This document shows, one piece after another, positions 25,677 through 32,694 of a stretch of DNA of 64,000 bases (the first letter of the stretch is position 1; each line of letters opens with the position of its first letter). The translations under genes and the position numbers were made by a program. The DNA lies in NCBI GenBank assembly GCA_022827225.1, contig JAJDTJ010000116.1, positions 1-64,000 on the forward strand. Reading direction: 5' to 3'. The stretch comes from Candidatus Poribacteria bacterium (GTDB lineage Bacteria; Poribacteria; WGA-4E; WGA-3G). The notes beneath the pieces are model-generated. The model searched no databases and was not told the origin of the DNA. It saw only the letters and a list, made by a program, of their open reading frames with translations.

Positions 25677-25685
25677 TGGTATAAT
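25677..25685 (+). promoter_or_regulatory. Extended -10 element before the second PhyH copy
   Basis: TGGTATAAT lies about 165 bases before the ATG of the second copy. No matching -35 box is seen. The same string occurs at 53642 and 63856. Confidence 0.35.
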
Positions 25686-25735
25686 ATTTTCAGTTTTACA
25701 CACAAAACAGGTATCGAAGGATAAAAGCAAAAGTT

Positions 25736-25795
25736 GGAAGATGGAAAGAGTGGACCCCCATCCTTTCTTTCTTCCATTCTTCCAATCTGGCAAGC
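25736..25795. repeat. Purine/pyrimidine hairpin in the gap between the PhyH copies
   Basis: GGAAGATGGAAAGA (25736-25749) can pair imperfectly with TCTTTCTTCCATTCTTCC further on. It is the third member of the hairpin group also seen at 3862 and 20854. A degenerate GCGTAAGCCCT follows near 25811. Confidence 0.4.
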
Positions 25796-25850
25796 AAACG
25801 AAGGGATCTTGCGTAAGCCCTAATTTTCCTACAACCAAGAGGATTCTCTC

Positions 25851-26732
25851 ATGGCAGAAACTACAACAAAACCGTTTATCGTTGATAAAAACCTCGGCGC
25901 AGCACTCGACATCGATAACGCACAACTCACGGAAACTACCTCCGACGGCACATCCGTCGTTCCACCGACCCAAGAACAGAAGTACCTCTTTGACATGCGC
26001 GGTTGGCTCTTAGTGCCCGGTGTGCTGTCAGGCGATGAACTCGCGGAGATGCAAGAATTCGCCTATAAACTCCGCCACGAACCGAAGTCGATACCGGAGC
26101 ATGAACGCTCACCCCTCGGGGGTCCCCTACAACGCCTCTCTGACCATCCCAACGTCATCGGCTTCCTCAACGAGTTTCTCGCACATCCGGCGTTATCAAG
26201 CCAAGAGTGCTACGGCTTTAGGATGGAATCCTGCAGTCTGTTCTATCGCACTGTCGGCGATGGGAACTTTGGACCCCACAACGGAAACGGGATGCTTCGC
26301 TTTCCAGGCGACTCACACCTCTATCGGTGTATCCCCGGCAGAGGATATAGCGGATTAACCCGTATCGTTTGGGAGCTGAACCCTGTCAAATATCGACAGG
26401 GTGGTACCCTCTTTATTACAGCGAGCCATAAAGCCGTCTACACAGCACCCGACACAATCCGCAGTCAAGATTCGCTTATTTGGGATACTTATGAGTGTCC
26501 TGCTGGTTCGCTCCTCTTTTTCACGGAGGCGTTGACACATAGCACGCACACGTGGACAAACGAAGAGAACGACCGCCTCGCTATTTTCAGCTGTTACAAC
26601 ACCGTCAATAGCAAATGGCACGATTGGGACCCGCATCCGAAATTGCTTGAGGAGATGCCTGCCAAACGGCAGACACTTTTCCGTCCCGTCCGTGCTGCTA
26701 ATAATTTGATTGGTGAAGCCTACCGTCATTAA
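25851..26732 (+). CDS. Phytanoyl-CoA dioxygenase-like protein, tandem copy 2 (HxG motif)
   Basis: This 293-residue protein is a near duplicate of the preceding PhyH protein: by eye about 20 substitutions in 288 aligned residues, outside a slightly different N-terminus. The metal motif is again H-N-G (His143-x-Gly145), with distal His in T-H-S-T-H-T-W and Arg242. Changes cluster around the putative active-site loop (H/S before L-F-Y-R, K-F-N to N-F-G, K-G-H to R-G-Y) and near the C-terminus, which could mean altered substrate choice. A promoter-like TGGTATAAT and a hairpin lie in the 225-base gap, so it may be transcribed independently. Confidence 0.85.
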   Translation: MAETTTKPFIVDKNLGAALDIDNAQLTETTSDGTSVVPPTQEQKYLFDMRGWLLVPGVLSGDELAEMQEFAYKLRHEPKSIPEHERSPLGGPLQRLSDHPNVIGFLNEFLAHPALSSQECYGFRMESCSLFYRTVGDGNFGPHNGNGMLRFPGDSHLYRCIPGRGYSGLTRIVWELNPVKYRQGGTLFITASHKAVYTAPDTIRSQDSLIWDTYECPAGSLLFFTEALTHSTHTWTNEENDRLAIFSCYNTVNSKWHDWDPHPKLLEEMPAKRQTLFRPVRAANNLIGEAYRH

Positions 26733-26783
26733 GCATATTTTGTTGTTTGAAGGGACAGTTTTTTACCAATCCGTTAGTAATAT

Positions 26784-26899
26784 TATAGTAAAGCCCATAA
26801 TTATTTGGACGCGCGGTTGATCGTAGGGGCTGGGTCACCCAGCCCCTACAATCAGGCAATGTGGCGTGGTGTATCAATTTATTTTCGTGCTTTACTATA
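26784..26899. mobile_element. TATAGT-family miniature element, copy A
   Basis: TATAGTAAAGC (26784-26794) and GCTTTACTATA (26889-26899) are perfect 11-base inverted ends. The 24 bases inside the left end match the ends of the elements at 34237 and 36284. A perfect GTAGGGGCTGGGT/ACCCAGCCCCTAC palindrome (26823-26849) forms the centre. TA flanks both ends, suggesting TA target duplication as in Tc1/mariner-IS630 types. Confidence 0.7.
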
Positions 26900-26986
26900 A
26901 TCCAAGTTGCTACCAACGAATTTTGATGTTTTTGCTTGGGTATTTCTGCGTATTGTAACACGGTTTTTTGGACCCTTTAGAGTTAT

Positions 26987-27063
26987 AAGTGGTAGGTTAA
27001 GAGGTTTATTATAACAGTACACAATCTCTTAACTTATAACTTATAACTTATAACTTACCACTT
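26987..27063. repeat. Hairpin with one arm expanded by AACTTAT units
   Basis: The left arm AAGTGGTAGGTTAAGAG (26987-27003) matches the reverse complement of the right arm, except that the right arm carries extra seven-base AACTTAT units (about 27031-27058). Growth of one arm by tandem units is also seen at 20854-20935. Confidence 0.5.
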
Positions 27064-27204
27064 CTTCATCCGTAGGAGTGCTATGTCTATAGAAACGGCG
27101 TATTTAAGCGATCGCACTCCGTAGGAGTGCTATGTCCATAAATAGGTGGCAACTTGCGTTAATATTACCGGAAAGCATCCAATATGCCAAAACAGGAGGA
27201 ACAA

Positions 27205-27978
27205 ATGATTAACAAAATTCCGAGACCTGAGTTGGTTATAGTCGTTATAGCGACTGTTTTAATGGCTACAAATACAACACACGCGCGTCAGGCAATTACC
27301 GATGGACTGGTGAGTTACTGGTCCTTTAACAAAGCGTTGGTCGAAGATAAAACGGTTAAGGATGTTTTTGGTGCCAACGATGGAACAATGGCTGGGAATG
27401 TCGAGGTGGTTAATGGTAAGGTTGGTGAGGCACTCAAATTTAGTGGCGGGCATGTCGACTGCGGAACAGATAAGAGTTTAACCGACATTGGCGATCAGAT
27501 GACGTTGGAGATGTGGATAAAACCTGAAAAAGCCGGCTGGGCGATTATTGCAGGTATATCAAGGTCAGGAAATAACTCTTATGTGATTGCCTGGTCAGAC
27601 CAAACTCGTGTCGATTTCAATCTCTGGAACGGTGCCTTAGAGACGTGGCCCTTTCACAGCCAAGCAGAGCCCGCCTTAGATAAATGGCATCACGTCGCTG
27701 GCGTTTACGACGGTTCTGAAGCCATAATTTATATTGATGGTAAAGAGGACAGTAAGAAAAAATTTGAAGGTGTTCTCAAACATAATGGAGAGAACTTTTG
27801 GATGGGTGCCAGAAAATCGGATGGGCTCCCTTTCAACGGGCTCCTTGACGAACTTCGCCTCTACAACCGCGGTCTCAGTCAAGCGGAGATCGAACAGAAC
27901 CGGGATGCCGTAGGACTTGCTGTTGAACCAACCCAGAAACTCGCACTCACTTGGGGAATGATAAAGATTTCCAAGTGA
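27205..27978 (+). CDS. Secreted LamG/concanavalin-like domain protein
   Basis: This 257-residue protein has a signal peptide (residues 1-27, T-H-A) and one LamG-like jelly-roll domain. The domain runs from T-D-G-L-V-S-Y-W-S-F through W-H-H-V-A-G-V-Y-D-G to D-E-L-R-L-Y-N-R-G-L. Such domains bind carbohydrate or protein outside the cell. It ends in G-L-A-V-x5-K-L-A-L-T-W-G-M-I-K, the C-terminal motif shared with the LamG proteins at 57813 and 58780 and the metzincin-LRR protein. The start is set by AGGAGG five bases before the ATG; an earlier in-frame ATG has no ribosome site. Confidence 0.85.
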   Translation: MINKIPRPELVIVVIATVLMATNTTHARQAITDGLVSYWSFNKALVEDKTVKDVFGANDGTMAGNVEVVNGKVGEALKFSGGHVDCGTDKSLTDIGDQMTLEMWIKPEKAGWAIIAGISRSGNNSYVIAWSDQTRVDFNLWNGALETWPFHSQAEPALDKWHHVAGVYDGSEAIIYIDGKEDSKKKFEGVLKHNGENFWMGARKSDGLPFNGLLDELRLYNRGLSQAEIEQNRDAVGLAVEPTQKLALTWGMIKISK

Positions 27979-28096
27979 ACCTACAGATGAGCACGCAATC
28001 GCGTTTTTGCTACCAAGTCCGAGCCGTCAGCGGCGAGAATTATCCTGAAAACCATCAACTCAAACTCTCTATGGGGTTTGCCGTCGAGCCGATGGA

Positions 28097-28128
28097 ACGT
28101 GACGAAAAGTGTCTGGCTTTCGTCACGT
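28097..28128. terminator. Perfect 11-bp hairpin after the LamG gene
   Basis: ACGTGACGAAA (28097-28107) pairs with TTTCGTCACGT (28118-28128) around a ten-base loop. There is no clear T-run, so it may be a terminator, an RNA-processing site or an attenuator for the next gene, which begins 32 bases later. Confidence 0.45.
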
Positions 28129-28159
28129 CTCTCAAATCACTCAGCGGAGGTAATCTTTC

Positions 28160-28558
28160 ATGAAACAATTAACCGACACTGAAAAACAAGAACTTGAGAC
28201 AAAAATTCAAGAGGAACAAGAACGCCAACAACATCTCCGAAAAACGAACCCCGACCTACCTGAAACCTTTAAAACCGCATCAGCAAAGACTGAATTTATA
28301 CCAACCCCCCTTTGGAAGTACAGTTTTCTCGCAATTATTCTTTGTCTGCTTGCTTTCAATGCCTTTTTATTCATTAAATCGCTAAATTCGGATATTAAAA
28401 ATATATCCATCCTCAATCTTATGATTGCTATGGTGCTGCTACTCAACCACATTGCCTATAATTTCACAAAAACGGGTTGGAAAAGCCGCGTGATGAAAAT
28501 AGGCGCATGGGTTTGGATCGTATTTGTATTGGGTTACATGTTCTGGATATTTAGGTAA
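28160..28558 (+). CDS. Hypothetical membrane protein with charged N-terminal helix
   Basis: This 132-residue protein has a strongly charged N-terminal helix (Q-L-T-D-T-E-K-Q-E-L-E-T-K-I) and then three hydrophobic segments (about residues 53-72, 81-100 and 112-131). GGAGG lies about 10 bases before the ATG. The first 24 codons are repeated, diverged, in the gene fragment at 31088-31162, so this is one of a duplicated pair. The R-M/HAD cassette sits between the two. I do not recognise the family. Confidence 0.65.
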   Translation: MKQLTDTEKQELETKIQEEQERQQHLRKTNPDLPETFKTASAKTEFIPTPLWKYSFLAIILCLLAFNAFLFIKSLNSDIKNISILNLMIAMVLLLNHIAYNFTKTGWKSRVMKIGAWVWIVFVLGYMFWIFR

Positions 28559-28621
28559 GCACGCTGTTTGCAGGTAGCACCTTTCCATCAGGAGTTAAAA
28601 CATCATCGGGCTGGTTATAAT

Positions 28622-29338
28622 ATGAATGAAGAAACACTCTCAAATTTAGATTTAGATGAAATTGAAGAGATTGAAAAACTCACACTACGTTGGGTTTTTC
28701 AAGCAGTTCTTGATTTTGGAATGGAAGCACATGAAGTGTTCTTAAAGTCACCGGATAATGTAAAGGATATTGCGGAAGATATTACAAGAGAATTGCTCGA
28801 CCGCCTTCCGGGATTTAATGTCCAACAGAGAATCTATGGAAATGTTGATTACAAACGTGCCAGATATATTATTTTGCCAGAAAAAACAGTAAGACAAGCT
28901 CTCTTTATAGATTCAAAAGCAGAAAAAGAGAATCGCTCCGCCACTATACAGATGTCTCAAACCTCTATGTGGGTAAGACAAAAAAGAAGTGGCCAGGCTG
29001 TAAATGAAAAAGGACTTCTGCCAGAAATATCTGAATATGGAGATCACCATTACCTGACGACAACTTGTTTGATACATTTTTTGTATGAAGACAAGCCAGA
29101 CATACATCATCTAAAAGAGGTTAAAATCATGGCTATTCCCAATGGAAAATTACAAGATAGATATAATCCTACTGTTGATGATGGTATATGGCTAGCCGGC
29201 CGGAATGCTCCGACCCGTGGAGAAGATTTCAGAGTTCGTGTCAGTTTTACTAAATTGAAAGAAAAGGCATCGTGGCGAGTTCAAACTATAAACTATGATG
29301 AAATTACTAAGGAGTGCAAAGGAAAATGGCAATCGTAG
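28622..29338 (+). CDS. SfiI-like type II restriction endonuclease
   Basis: This 238-residue protein resembles SfiI, as I recall its sequence, over nearly the whole length: L-D-x-D-E-I-E-x-I-E-K-x-T-L-R at the start, A-E-D-I-T, D-Y-K-R-A-R, then the catalytic-type D-S-K-A (Asp97-x-Lys99), S-x-T-x-x-x-H-F, L-K-x-R-Y-N-P and P-x-R-G-E. SfiI is a tetramer that cuts GGCCNNNNNGGCC only after binding two sites. Whether this homologue shares that specificity cannot be told. The ATG matches the family start, although the Shine-Dalgarno is poor. It overlaps the methyltransferase gene by 13 bases. Confidence 0.75.
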   Translation: MNEETLSNLDLDEIEEIEKLTLRWVFQAVLDFGMEAHEVFLKSPDNVKDIAEDITRELLDRLPGFNVQQRIYGNVDYKRARYIILPEKTVRQALFIDSKAEKENRSATIQMSQTSMWVRQKRSGQAVNEKGLLPEISEYGDHHYLTTTCLIHFLYEDKPDIHHLKEVKIMAIPNGKLQDRYNPTVDDGIWLAGRNAPTRGEDFRVRVSFTKLKEKASWRVQTINYDEITKECKGKWQS

Positions 29339-30336
29339 ATAACTCGGAATTCATAACAGAAAATCACATTTATCACGGTGATTCCAGAACTCTTTTGAAA
29401 AAAATTAGACCCGAATCAATAGCACTCAGTGTTTGGTCGCCTCCATATTTTGTCGGGAAAGCCTACGAGAAAAACTTGTCTTTTTCCGACTGGGAAGATT
29501 TACTGAGTGAAGTCATCAAACTTCACTTCCCAATTATAAAACCGGGGGGATTCCTAACTATCAATATTGCTGACATTTTATGCTTCAAAGATGCATCAAT
29601 GCCGAAAATCATGGCAGAAAACGTATCCCGCAGAAAAATAGGCGTAACCAAAGAACAAATTTTAGAAGCAAAGAAAAAACATCCGACTTGGAATAGGGAC
29701 CAACTCGCAGCGCATTTTGAGTGTAGCGAACAAACAATTGATCGAAGACTTAATGGAAATAACATCAGAGGCGGGAAGTACCAAACACAAACACGCCTGT
29801 TTTTGGTCGGCGGTCTTATTGAGGCAGCTGCAAATGAGGCAGGTTTCTATTTATATGACCGGCGCATCTGGGTTAAAGATGCAGCATGGGAAAATTCGAG
29901 ATGGCATACCATCTCTTACCGAGCTGTTGATGAATTTGAGTATATCTACATTTTTTGGAAGCCAGGAACTACAAAGGTGGACCGTTCCCGATTGACGAAA
30001 CAAGAATGGGTAAATTGGGGATCAAGGGCAGTTTGGGAAATCCCTTCTGTCCGAAGCAATGCTGATCACGATTCAAAGTTCCCTATTGAGCTGCCCAGAA
30101 GGATCATAAAATTGTTCTCAGAAACTGATGATGTCGTGTTAGATTGCTTCATCGGAAGTGGAACAACAGCAATAGCGGCAATTACCGAAGATCGGAAGTA
30201 TATAGGAATTGATAAAGAGAAGAAATCTGTGAAGATCGCATCAGAGGCTATTTCTTCTTTTCAACAAAACCGCAAAGGTCCAGAGCAAATGGAGTTTTTC
30301 ATACGTGAAATGGAAGCAAAACATAAAAAAAATTAA
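29326..30336 (+). CDS. SPPY-type DNA methyltransferase (probably N4-cytosine), R-M partner
   Basis: This 336-residue protein is a beta-class methyltransferase: motif IV S-P-P-Y (residues 38-41) comes before motif I D-C-F-I-G-S-G-T-T (273-281) and a G-I-D-K acidic-loop segment. SPPY is typical of N4-cytosine enzymes, matching the modification known for the SfiI system. Residues about 107-146 (V-T-K-E-Q-I-L-E-A ... C-S-E-Q-T-I-D-R-R-L) look like a helix-turn-helix inserted in the recognition region, which could bind DNA or control expression. AAGGAG lies upstream inside the nuclease gene; the overlap suggests coupled translation. Confidence 0.85.
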   Translation: MAIVDNSEFITENHIYHGDSRTLLKKIRPESIALSVWSPPYFVGKAYEKNLSFSDWEDLLSEVIKLHFPIIKPGGFLTINIADILCFKDASMPKIMAENVSRRKIGVTKEQILEAKKKHPTWNRDQLAAHFECSEQTIDRRLNGNNIRGGKYQTQTRLFLVGGLIEAAANEAGFYLYDRRIWVKDAAWENSRWHTISYRAVDEFEYIYIFWKPGTTKVDRSRLTKQEWVNWGSRAVWEIPSVRSNADHDSKFPIELPRRIIKLFSETDDVVLDCFIGSGTTAIAAITEDRKYIGIDKEKKSVKIASEAISSFQQNRKGPEQMEFFIREMEAKHKKN

Positions 30337-31051
30337 AGCAGTATTCTTTGATCTTGACGGCACGCTCTGCGACTCCGATACAGCGTGGAGCATCGCGCAA
30401 AGAGAAACATTTCAACTGTTATGCAAGCATCATCCACACGTTTCAGAAGAGGCTATTACAGAGGCATGGAGAACGGTTCACGAGAAACTCTTTCACAGAC
30501 TCAACACAGGGAAATGCGCCATGGCAGAGGTGAGAGATTCACGTTTCCAGTGTCTATTTGAAGAATTAGGTTTGCCCATAGATAAAATCATGGAAGAGCT
30601 CAACGACTTTTTCTGTTCGCGTTACCTCACAAGTCTATATCTTTACGAGGATGTCGCAGTCCTCGAGGAACTACACGCATACCATGTCGGCATCGTTACA
30701 AACGGTGCACACGATGAACACACCGATAGCCAACTCTCTAAAGTCCGATACCTTCGACTCAGCGAACGTATCCAGTCGTTGACAATATCCGGTGAAATCG
30801 GTGTCAGAAAACCGAACCTCGAAATTTTCAAAGTCGCTTGTGAGCGTGCTGACGTTTTACCAGAAGCGGCAATGTTTGTCGGCGATACCATTCAAAACGA
30901 CATCGTCGGTGCCAACCGGGCAGGCATGACAAGCGTCTTCATCAACCGCAAGTCAAACGAACCGATACCAAAAATAGTAGACGAACAACCAGATTACACA
31001 ATCTCAAATTTATACGATGTCTTGTCCTGCTTGAAGAACAGACAGGATTAG
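30305..31051 (+). CDS. HAD-superfamily hydrolase (phosphatase, subfamily IA-like)
   Basis: This 248-residue protein has nucleophile motif F-D-L-D-G-T (Asp16, Asp18), motif II V-T-N-G, motif III lysine in G-V-R-K-P-N and motif IV G-D-T-I-Q-N-D-I-V-G. A helical cap domain lies at about residues 35-95. Members hydrolyse small phosphate esters such as phosphoglycolate, sugar phosphates or nucleotides. The GTG start overlaps the methyltransferase end by 32 bases, so it is transcribed with the R-M genes, though such phosphatases are not normally part of R-M systems. Confidence 0.85.
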   Translation: MKWKQNIKKIKAVFFDLDGTLCDSDTAWSIAQRETFQLLCKHHPHVSEEAITEAWRTVHEKLFHRLNTGKCAMAEVRDSRFQCLFEELGLPIDKIMEELNDFFCSRYLTSLYLYEDVAVLEELHAYHVGIVTNGAHDEHTDSQLSKVRYLRLSERIQSLTISGEIGVRKPNLEIFKVACERADVLPEAAMFVGDTIQNDIVGANRAGMTSVFINRKSNEPIPKIVDEQPDYTISNLYDVLSCLKNRQD

Positions 31052-31087
31052 AACCGCTGAAATTAAAAAAATAAAGAGGCAATTTTC

Positions 31088-31162
31088 GTGAATCAATTAA
31101 CCGATACTGAAAGACAGCAGCTTGAAACGAAAGTTGAAGCGGAAAAAGAAAGTGCCATCTGA
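31088..31162 (+). pseudogene. 5' fragment of a paralogue of the 132-residue membrane protein
   Basis: From GTG, 24 codons read N-Q-L-T-D-T-E-R-Q-Q-L-E-T-K-V-E-A-E-K-E and then stop. They match M-K-Q-L-T-D-T-E-K-Q-E-L-E-T-K-I-Q-E-E-Q-E at the start of the gene at 28160. The membrane part is missing and the next gene begins 15 bases after the stop. It is a truncated duplicate, and a direct repeat of the region before the R-M genes. Confidence 0.7.
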
Positions 31163-31176
31163 TACGAGGTCCCGTG

Positions 31177-32673
31177 ATGAAAACCTTATTTATTGATGAC
31201 CATATTGTTGAGGAAATCGACAATCTCGCTCGGAAACTGCACCCACTACAAAAGTTTGACAAAAACGTAGTGCTTCGTCCAGAACACCGCTGGGAGAACT
31301 GCGGTATTATGATGTGGACAACCCCCGCATGGGTTCCGAATGAAGCCGTTTTTAAGACACTCTACTACGCCAGTTCAGAGGCAGATAACTCAGAGGTCAA
31401 GCTCGACGTAACCGGCGCGCCGGTTGGTGGGCGGAGTTTCATCTGCTATGCAACCTCGGAAGACGGTGTGAACTGGGAGAAGCCAACTTTGGGACTTCAA
31501 GATTATGATGCCCTCACATGGCGAGGCACCGCGATTGGTACAGAGAACAATATCCTACCGACAGGCGTGCCCCTGGCACCGATCTACGACCCCCAGGACC
31601 CCGATGAACAACGCCGCTACAAAGGCATGGGATGGGGAAAAGGAGGCGGGCTGACACCAGCCGTCTCACCGGATTGCCTTCATTGGACTTACCTTGAGGT
31701 GCCACCCGTTCCGAGTTCGGACGAGGCACACTTCGGTTATGACCAAGAGAATGGACTATTTATCGCGACAGTTAAACACGCTGGACCCGATGGCAGATCG
31801 CCTTACGGGCGCAGCTTCTGCTTGAGTACCAGCGAGGACTTTGAAAACTGGAGCGGGATAGAACTGATTTTTCACGCCGACCAAATTGATCAAGAGAACG
31901 GCGAAGAACGGATACGCAAATTCATTGAAGATCCTGATTATCTTACCCCCATATACAACCGCCCTGAAGAATGGCGTACCGACGTTTATAATTTCCCTGT
32001 ATTTCGCTACGAGAGTTTATATCTCGGATTACCGGTGATGCACCACTGGACAGGCAAGCACCCACCGCTCTACGAAAATGTGGACAGTCGTAAATCAGTA
32101 GAGCTCGCTTCGAGTCGAGATTTGCGAAAGTGGGAGCGAGTCGCAAACCGCAAACCATTTATCGAGCTATCACCTATAGGCGATGGAAGTGCTTACGATA
32201 CAGGGCAGATCTCGGTCGTCAACGGACCGATCAGACGCAACAATGAACTCTGGTTCTACTATCTTGGGGTTCGGCACCGCAGTCAGCCGCTGGCAGACAT
32301 AATGGGCAGAAAATATCTCAACAACTTTGCCATGGCACTCGCGAAACTTCGTGTTGACGGTTTTGTGTCGCTCAAAGGTGGGATAGAATGGGGATCGGTA
32401 CTAACCAAACCGCTCGTTATAGAGGACAGAGAACTATGCATTAATGTGGATTCTTGGCGCGGCCGGGTTAAGGTAGAGATCCTCAATGCCAATGATGGAC
32501 AACCCCTCCCGGGGTACACCTTCGACGAAAGTATTCCGGCGATGGTCGATAGTATTGACGAACCGGTGCGCTGGAAGGAGAAACCGGACCTCACCGAACT
32601 TCACGGAAAGACCGTGCGCCTTCGCTTCTCTCTGCTACAGGCGGAACTTTACGCCTTCTGGTTCACCGACTGA
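31177..32673 (+). CDS. GH32/GH43-like five-bladed propeller protein
   Basis: This 498-residue protein belongs to the glycosidase-like beta-propeller group related to GH32. Repeated aromatic segments such as A-T-S-E-D-G-V-N-W-E-K-P, R-R-Y-K-G-M-G-W and S-P-D-C-L-H-W lie in the first 330 residues. A C-terminal beta-sandwich ends in V-R-L-R-F-S-L-L-Q-A-E-L-Y-A-F-W-F. It has no W-M-N-D-P-N-G motif, so catalysis is uncertain. It is a paralogue of the protein at 41807-43198, and it lies 21 bases before a GH32 gene with a related C-terminal fold, so the two probably act on the same glycan. GAGG precedes the ATG; a GTG just before it is an alternative start. No signal peptide. Confidence 0.75.
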   Translation: MKTLFIDDHIVEEIDNLARKLHPLQKFDKNVVLRPEHRWENCGIMMWTTPAWVPNEAVFKTLYYASSEADNSEVKLDVTGAPVGGRSFICYATSEDGVNWEKPTLGLQDYDALTWRGTAIGTENNILPTGVPLAPIYDPQDPDEQRRYKGMGWGKGGGLTPAVSPDCLHWTYLEVPPVPSSDEAHFGYDQENGLFIATVKHAGPDGRSPYGRSFCLSTSEDFENWSGIELIFHADQIDQENGEERIRKFIEDPDYLTPIYNRPEEWRTDVYNFPVFRYESLYLGLPVMHHWTGKHPPLYENVDSRKSVELASSRDLRKWERVANRKPFIELSPIGDGSAYDTGQISVVNGPIRRNNELWFYYLGVRHRSQPLADIMGRKYLNNFAMALAKLRVDGFVSLKGGIEWGSVLTKPLVIEDRELCINVDSWRGRVKVEILNANDGQPLPGYTFDESIPAMVDSIDEPVRWKEKPDLTELHGKTVRLRFSLLQAELYAFWFTD

Positions 32674-32694
32674 TTTGCCAGGAACAATAATACC

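Larger units (their letters stand above)
26733..27204. other. 472-base intergenic region rich in repeats
   Basis: It holds a TATAGT-family miniature element (26784-26899), a hairpin with amplified AACTTAT units (26987-27063), and two copies of CCGTAGGAGTGCTATGTC (about 27070 and 27119). The second copy is part of a GCACTCC-gta-GGAGTGC hairpin (27114-27130). AGGAGG before 27205 serves the LamG gene. No ORF is seen. Confidence 0.5.

Noticed and set aside
27951-28163. 70-codon ORF after the LamG gene
   Set aside because: It overlaps the LamG 3' end and a perfect hairpin, has no ribosome site and no recognisable protein pattern.
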